Shown: piece after piece, positions 61,128 through 64,000 of the stretch
How positions within the stretch are numbered: position 1 is the first letter of the stretch
Layout of the letters: every line of letters starts with the position of its first letter
Program-made: the position numbers and the translations under genes
The notes under the pieces: generated by a model
What the model was told of the DNA's origin: nothing
Seen by the model: the letters and a program-made list of their open reading frames with translations, nothing else
The model's database searches: none
Source: Bipolaris cookei
Taxonomy: Eukaryota > Ascomycota > Dothideomycetes > Pleosporales > Pleosporaceae
DNA length: 64,000 bases
Reading direction: 5' to 3'
NCBI GenBank assembly: GCA_002286855.1
Contig: NRSV01000011.1
Coordinates: 434,001 to 498,000 of the forward strand

Positions 61128-64000
61128 CTACTGGAGTTTGACCATCACATATGGTATTTCTACATCTTCTTCCTTCTGGTCTTCGGCCGTTATCTCAAAG
61201 ATGACGTTCTTCTGATGGTCGGGGATCGGCTTCTTGCTGACGTGCTCCACCAGCTTGCTCATCCTATTCACAATATTAGCATTTGATATCCAAAAGAGAT
61301 GCAAGCAACTTACTTCAGAGGCATCCGATCCTTCAGCTTCGAAGGAGGGTAGAATGATGCGTACAGTAAACTGACGCCTGAACTGATCATCTGAATTGAC
61401 AAGCCCTTCTTCTCAAAGTGGTCAACAAACTCCTTGAGCGTGATGTCCTCCACCTCAAAACGGTCCCACAGCTTGTCAATTGTCACTTCACCATCGTGTC
61501 CTTGATATGTTCCCTTTGGGCTCGCTATTGGCTCACTGAAGCCAAAAAAGGGCAGCGCCAGGTTAATAAAGCCGTTCTTGTACTGCTCAATGTCCTTCTT
61601 GCCATCAATGATCTTGTAAAGCTCAAGGTTGACAAGACCAGTCACAAGTGCCGTAGTCGTAGCAATAGCAGGAATAATCTTGCCAGCAATAAACTTGGTC
61701 TTATGGCGGTCTGCCTGCTCAATCTTGTAGTTCTCTGCACGCAGATTGCTAGCAGCGGTGATGAAGTCAATGTGATGGTTGGTATCATCATCCTTCTCAA
61801 ACTCGACAGGCTCAAGCCTAAATCCAGCCAAAGACTTCGGATCTGGAAGCTGGCTAATGATCTTGTTGAGAACATCGTTGTCGTCACCACCAGCCTGGTT
61901 GGCATTTGGATCCGGCTCCTTCTCATCCGCTTGGATCTTCACAGTAGGGTCAGGCTGGAAGTCGGGAACGATCATATCGTTGAGTACCTCCACGTAGTGC
62001 TCTCGAGATGCGTTTGGCTTGATGCTATAGTTGAAGGCGTGCAGGGTGGCGGCAGCTTCAACGTAGGTGAAGTGGGTGGGGTTTGAGGGGTCGAACTTGG
62101 TTGGATCAGGCGCACGCTTTGGACCTGACCAGAATGGCTGACCAGATCCAGTCTTGGAGTCCTTGGGGAAGTTGTAAAGCAACTGCGCGATCGCGTGGTT
62201 GTAGTTCTTCTCGAACTGGTGGCGCGCCCAGATGATACAGTCATCAAAGGTCAGCGGCTTCTCAGTCACCAAGAAATCCCGGAGAGTCTCTAGGGTCTGT
62301 TTCTCGTTTCCAGATTGCTTCAATGAAGCACCAAGATAATCGGGCTGCGTCAAGTACAAGTTGACAATCTCGGGACCTTTAACAAATAGCGAATCGAACG
62401 ACTCTCGCGCCCACGCAATCGTATGCTCGATTCGGTTAGGGAAACTCCTCAATGTGCACATGGGGAATGACTTCTCCGGTGGGTCCTGTGATGAAGAGTA
62501 GGACTCGGTGATGAATGGCAGAACAACCTGCGTGTTGCCCTTGGTACCCAGAGTGCCGCTGTCGAGCAGAGGTTTGCGGAAGAAGACGCATCGTCGGTCG
62601 ACATATGTGCGCGCTTCCACGTTGTCGAGCGCATTCGTCACGCCGTCTAGCGAATTCCAGAAATCCTCATTGAAGATGTGCTCGGTTTCGGGGCCAACCT
62701 TGTCTTGCAGAGTGACAATCTTTCCCTTGAGATCTGGGTTCATGGCCTGTACTGCTTTTGCAGCAGCATCGCTCTTTAGCTTGCCGACGTCTGCAGGTCG
62801 GAACAAGAACTGGCGGTTTAGATTGCTCTTCTCAATCTGGTCGTTGTCGGTTACAGTAATCTTGCCCTCGGGACCAGTAGCTAGACCCATCATAGCCCAG
62901 TTCTTGAGCATTTCACAACCAATGGCGCCCGCACCGACCAGGAACTGCTTGACATTGCTGAGCTTTTTCTGATATTCCTGACCCAGTACCGCAATCTGAC
63001 CGTCATATCGCGAACCAATCGGAGCGCACTGCTCCTCAGAACGGGTTGTGGAGGTAGGGAGCGACTCCAGCGAATCGAAGTAGAGGAACTGCACAATGGG
63101 GTGGAACTTTCCAGACACAGACTTCAATACTTCCTGGGCAGCCATTCCACCGAAGAAGGCAGCTACAGGGCTGAGGTCACCACGAGCTTGGTAACTAAGT
63201 TCCTTGATGAGCTTCTCGTCCAGCTCGACCTTCTCTTCGCCTTCCCCTGCAATCTCTTGCGCAATCTTGAACAGCTCCGTCGCATCAGCCTCATGGTGAG
63301 GGCGTGGGAGTTCGCCTTTGTGAAGATTTGCAAACTTGTGGAGGGCTTGTATGCCAATGTGCAGTTGTTGCGGTCGGTCAAACTTTGCAAAATCGGAAAT
63401 GAGAAGCTCGGGCTTCTTCAGCTGCTTGCTGAATGGCTCAAAGTTGAGAATCTTGGGCATCTTGACCTGGATGAACTGGCCTCCCCTCTTGTACTCTCCC
63501 AGCCCTGACACGTCGCCGATCGAGAAGGTATAAGGTCCCTTGACCTCAATCTTGCGAGGCGCGCAGCCGTTCAGAGCCTCCATTCCCTCAACCTCGGAAA
63601 AGGTGACCCAATCGCCATCTTCAAGGCCATGCCTTGTCTCGTCCAATGCCGATACAATACCCTCCTCATCAATGCCAGCAATAATACCATTAGTAACGTT
63701 CTCGCCAGTGGGATCGCCGACAGTGAAGTTCTTTCCGAAATCGGTGAAGATGGTACCGAACAGACCAAACGTATCTGTGATAACAATGTAGATGCCGTTG
63801 TCATGGCAGTAGTCGGCGATCTTGATCTGGTCATCTAGCGGGGTGTCGGTAAGCACTACAACCTGGAACTGCTTCAACTGCGATAGATCTGACGTCAGGT
63901 CTTTCCCGCTGAACTCCTGGACGGGTGTGTATGGGTTTAGTTCGGAAACGCGGGGCACGGTGACCGAGGCGCGCGGCTTTCCTACGTCGTTGGGGGTAAG
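61128..64000 (-). CDS. UBA1: ubiquitin-activating enzyme E1, C-terminal part of gene
   Basis: Exons on the minus strand are 61315 to beyond 64000 and 61128-61264; the N-terminus lies outside the window. The frame is open to the right edge (LTPNDVGKPRASVTV). The visible protein of about 940 residues includes the end of the first adenylation half-domain, the four-helix bundle, the second ThiF-like domain with nucleotide loop FLVGAGAIGCEMLKNWAMMG and DNDQIEKSNLNRQFLFR, the catalytic-cysteine motif FPMCTLRSFPNRIEHTIAWA, and the C-terminal ubiquitin-fold domain (TIDKLWDRFEVEDITLKEF). It adenylates ubiquitin, forms a thioester and hands it to E2s; essential in the nucleus and cytosol. The short last exon (MSKLVEHVSKKPIPDH...) completes the ubiquitin-fold domain. 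Confidence 0.95.

Overview
The window is nuclear DNA of a filamentous ascomycete. Genes are packed on both strands, most are split by 46-60 bp introns with GT(or GC)...AG ends and CTAAC/CTGAC-like branch sites, the tRNA carries an intron, and the protein families are typical of filamentous fungi (Crh cell-wall transglycosidase, Zn2Cys6 factor, ACS-type MFS carrier, NBP35, Uba1). A pectin methylesterase, secreted peptidases and transposons with C/T and G/A decay suggest a plant-associated Dothideomycete (Pleosporales-like). That placement is inference from gene content, not from any database comparison.

Layout. 1-916: 3' end of a CorA-like membrane protein. 917-4850: decayed DNA with a dispersed repeat (1600-1806) and a dead S28 serine peptidase gene split by a LINE RNase H fragment. 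4857-5552: dual-specificity phosphatase. 6278-8089: dead pogo-type transposon with 53 bp inverted repeats. 9434-27046: accessory-type gene run: Crh glycosidase, cytochrome P450, pectin methylesterase, amino acid permease, MFS carrier, rhodopsin-like membrane protein, FAD monooxygenase, tandem RING protein. 27360-29157: second pogo element. 30379-30741: remnant of a small secreted protein beside the second copy of the dispersed repeat. 31042-47836: M28 aminopeptidase, secreted LVIVD/choice-of-anchor protein, HAD hydrolase, putative mitochondrial helical protein, second amino acid permease, acyl-CoA thioesterase, methyltransferase, tRNA-Leu, cytochrome b2-type dehydrogenase. 47993-50110: third pogo element. 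51130-64000: secreted FAD oxidase, Zn2Cys6 factor, PhoD-like phosphatase, NBP35 and most of the ubiquitin-activating enzyme Uba1.

How the genes fit together. There is no clear biosynthetic cluster. Housekeeping genes (NBP35, Uba1, PhoD, Cyb2-type, thioesterase, HAD, tRNA) lie mainly in the right half. Secreted or transport functions suited to growth on plant or protein substrates are spread across the left and middle. The three pogo elements belong to different lineages, all have the transposase on the minus strand, and all are inactivated.

Exon structures were worked out by hand from splice signals and reading-frame continuity. Small shifts at unusual donors are possible. The most noteworthy points are three GC-AG introns in three genes, two genes whose first coding exon is only 9 or 13 nt, an 18 bp target duplication around the LINE fragment whose mismatches are all C/T, a CCHC zinc knuckle at the end of two pogo transposases, and a secreted-protein remnant whose start codon reads ATA.
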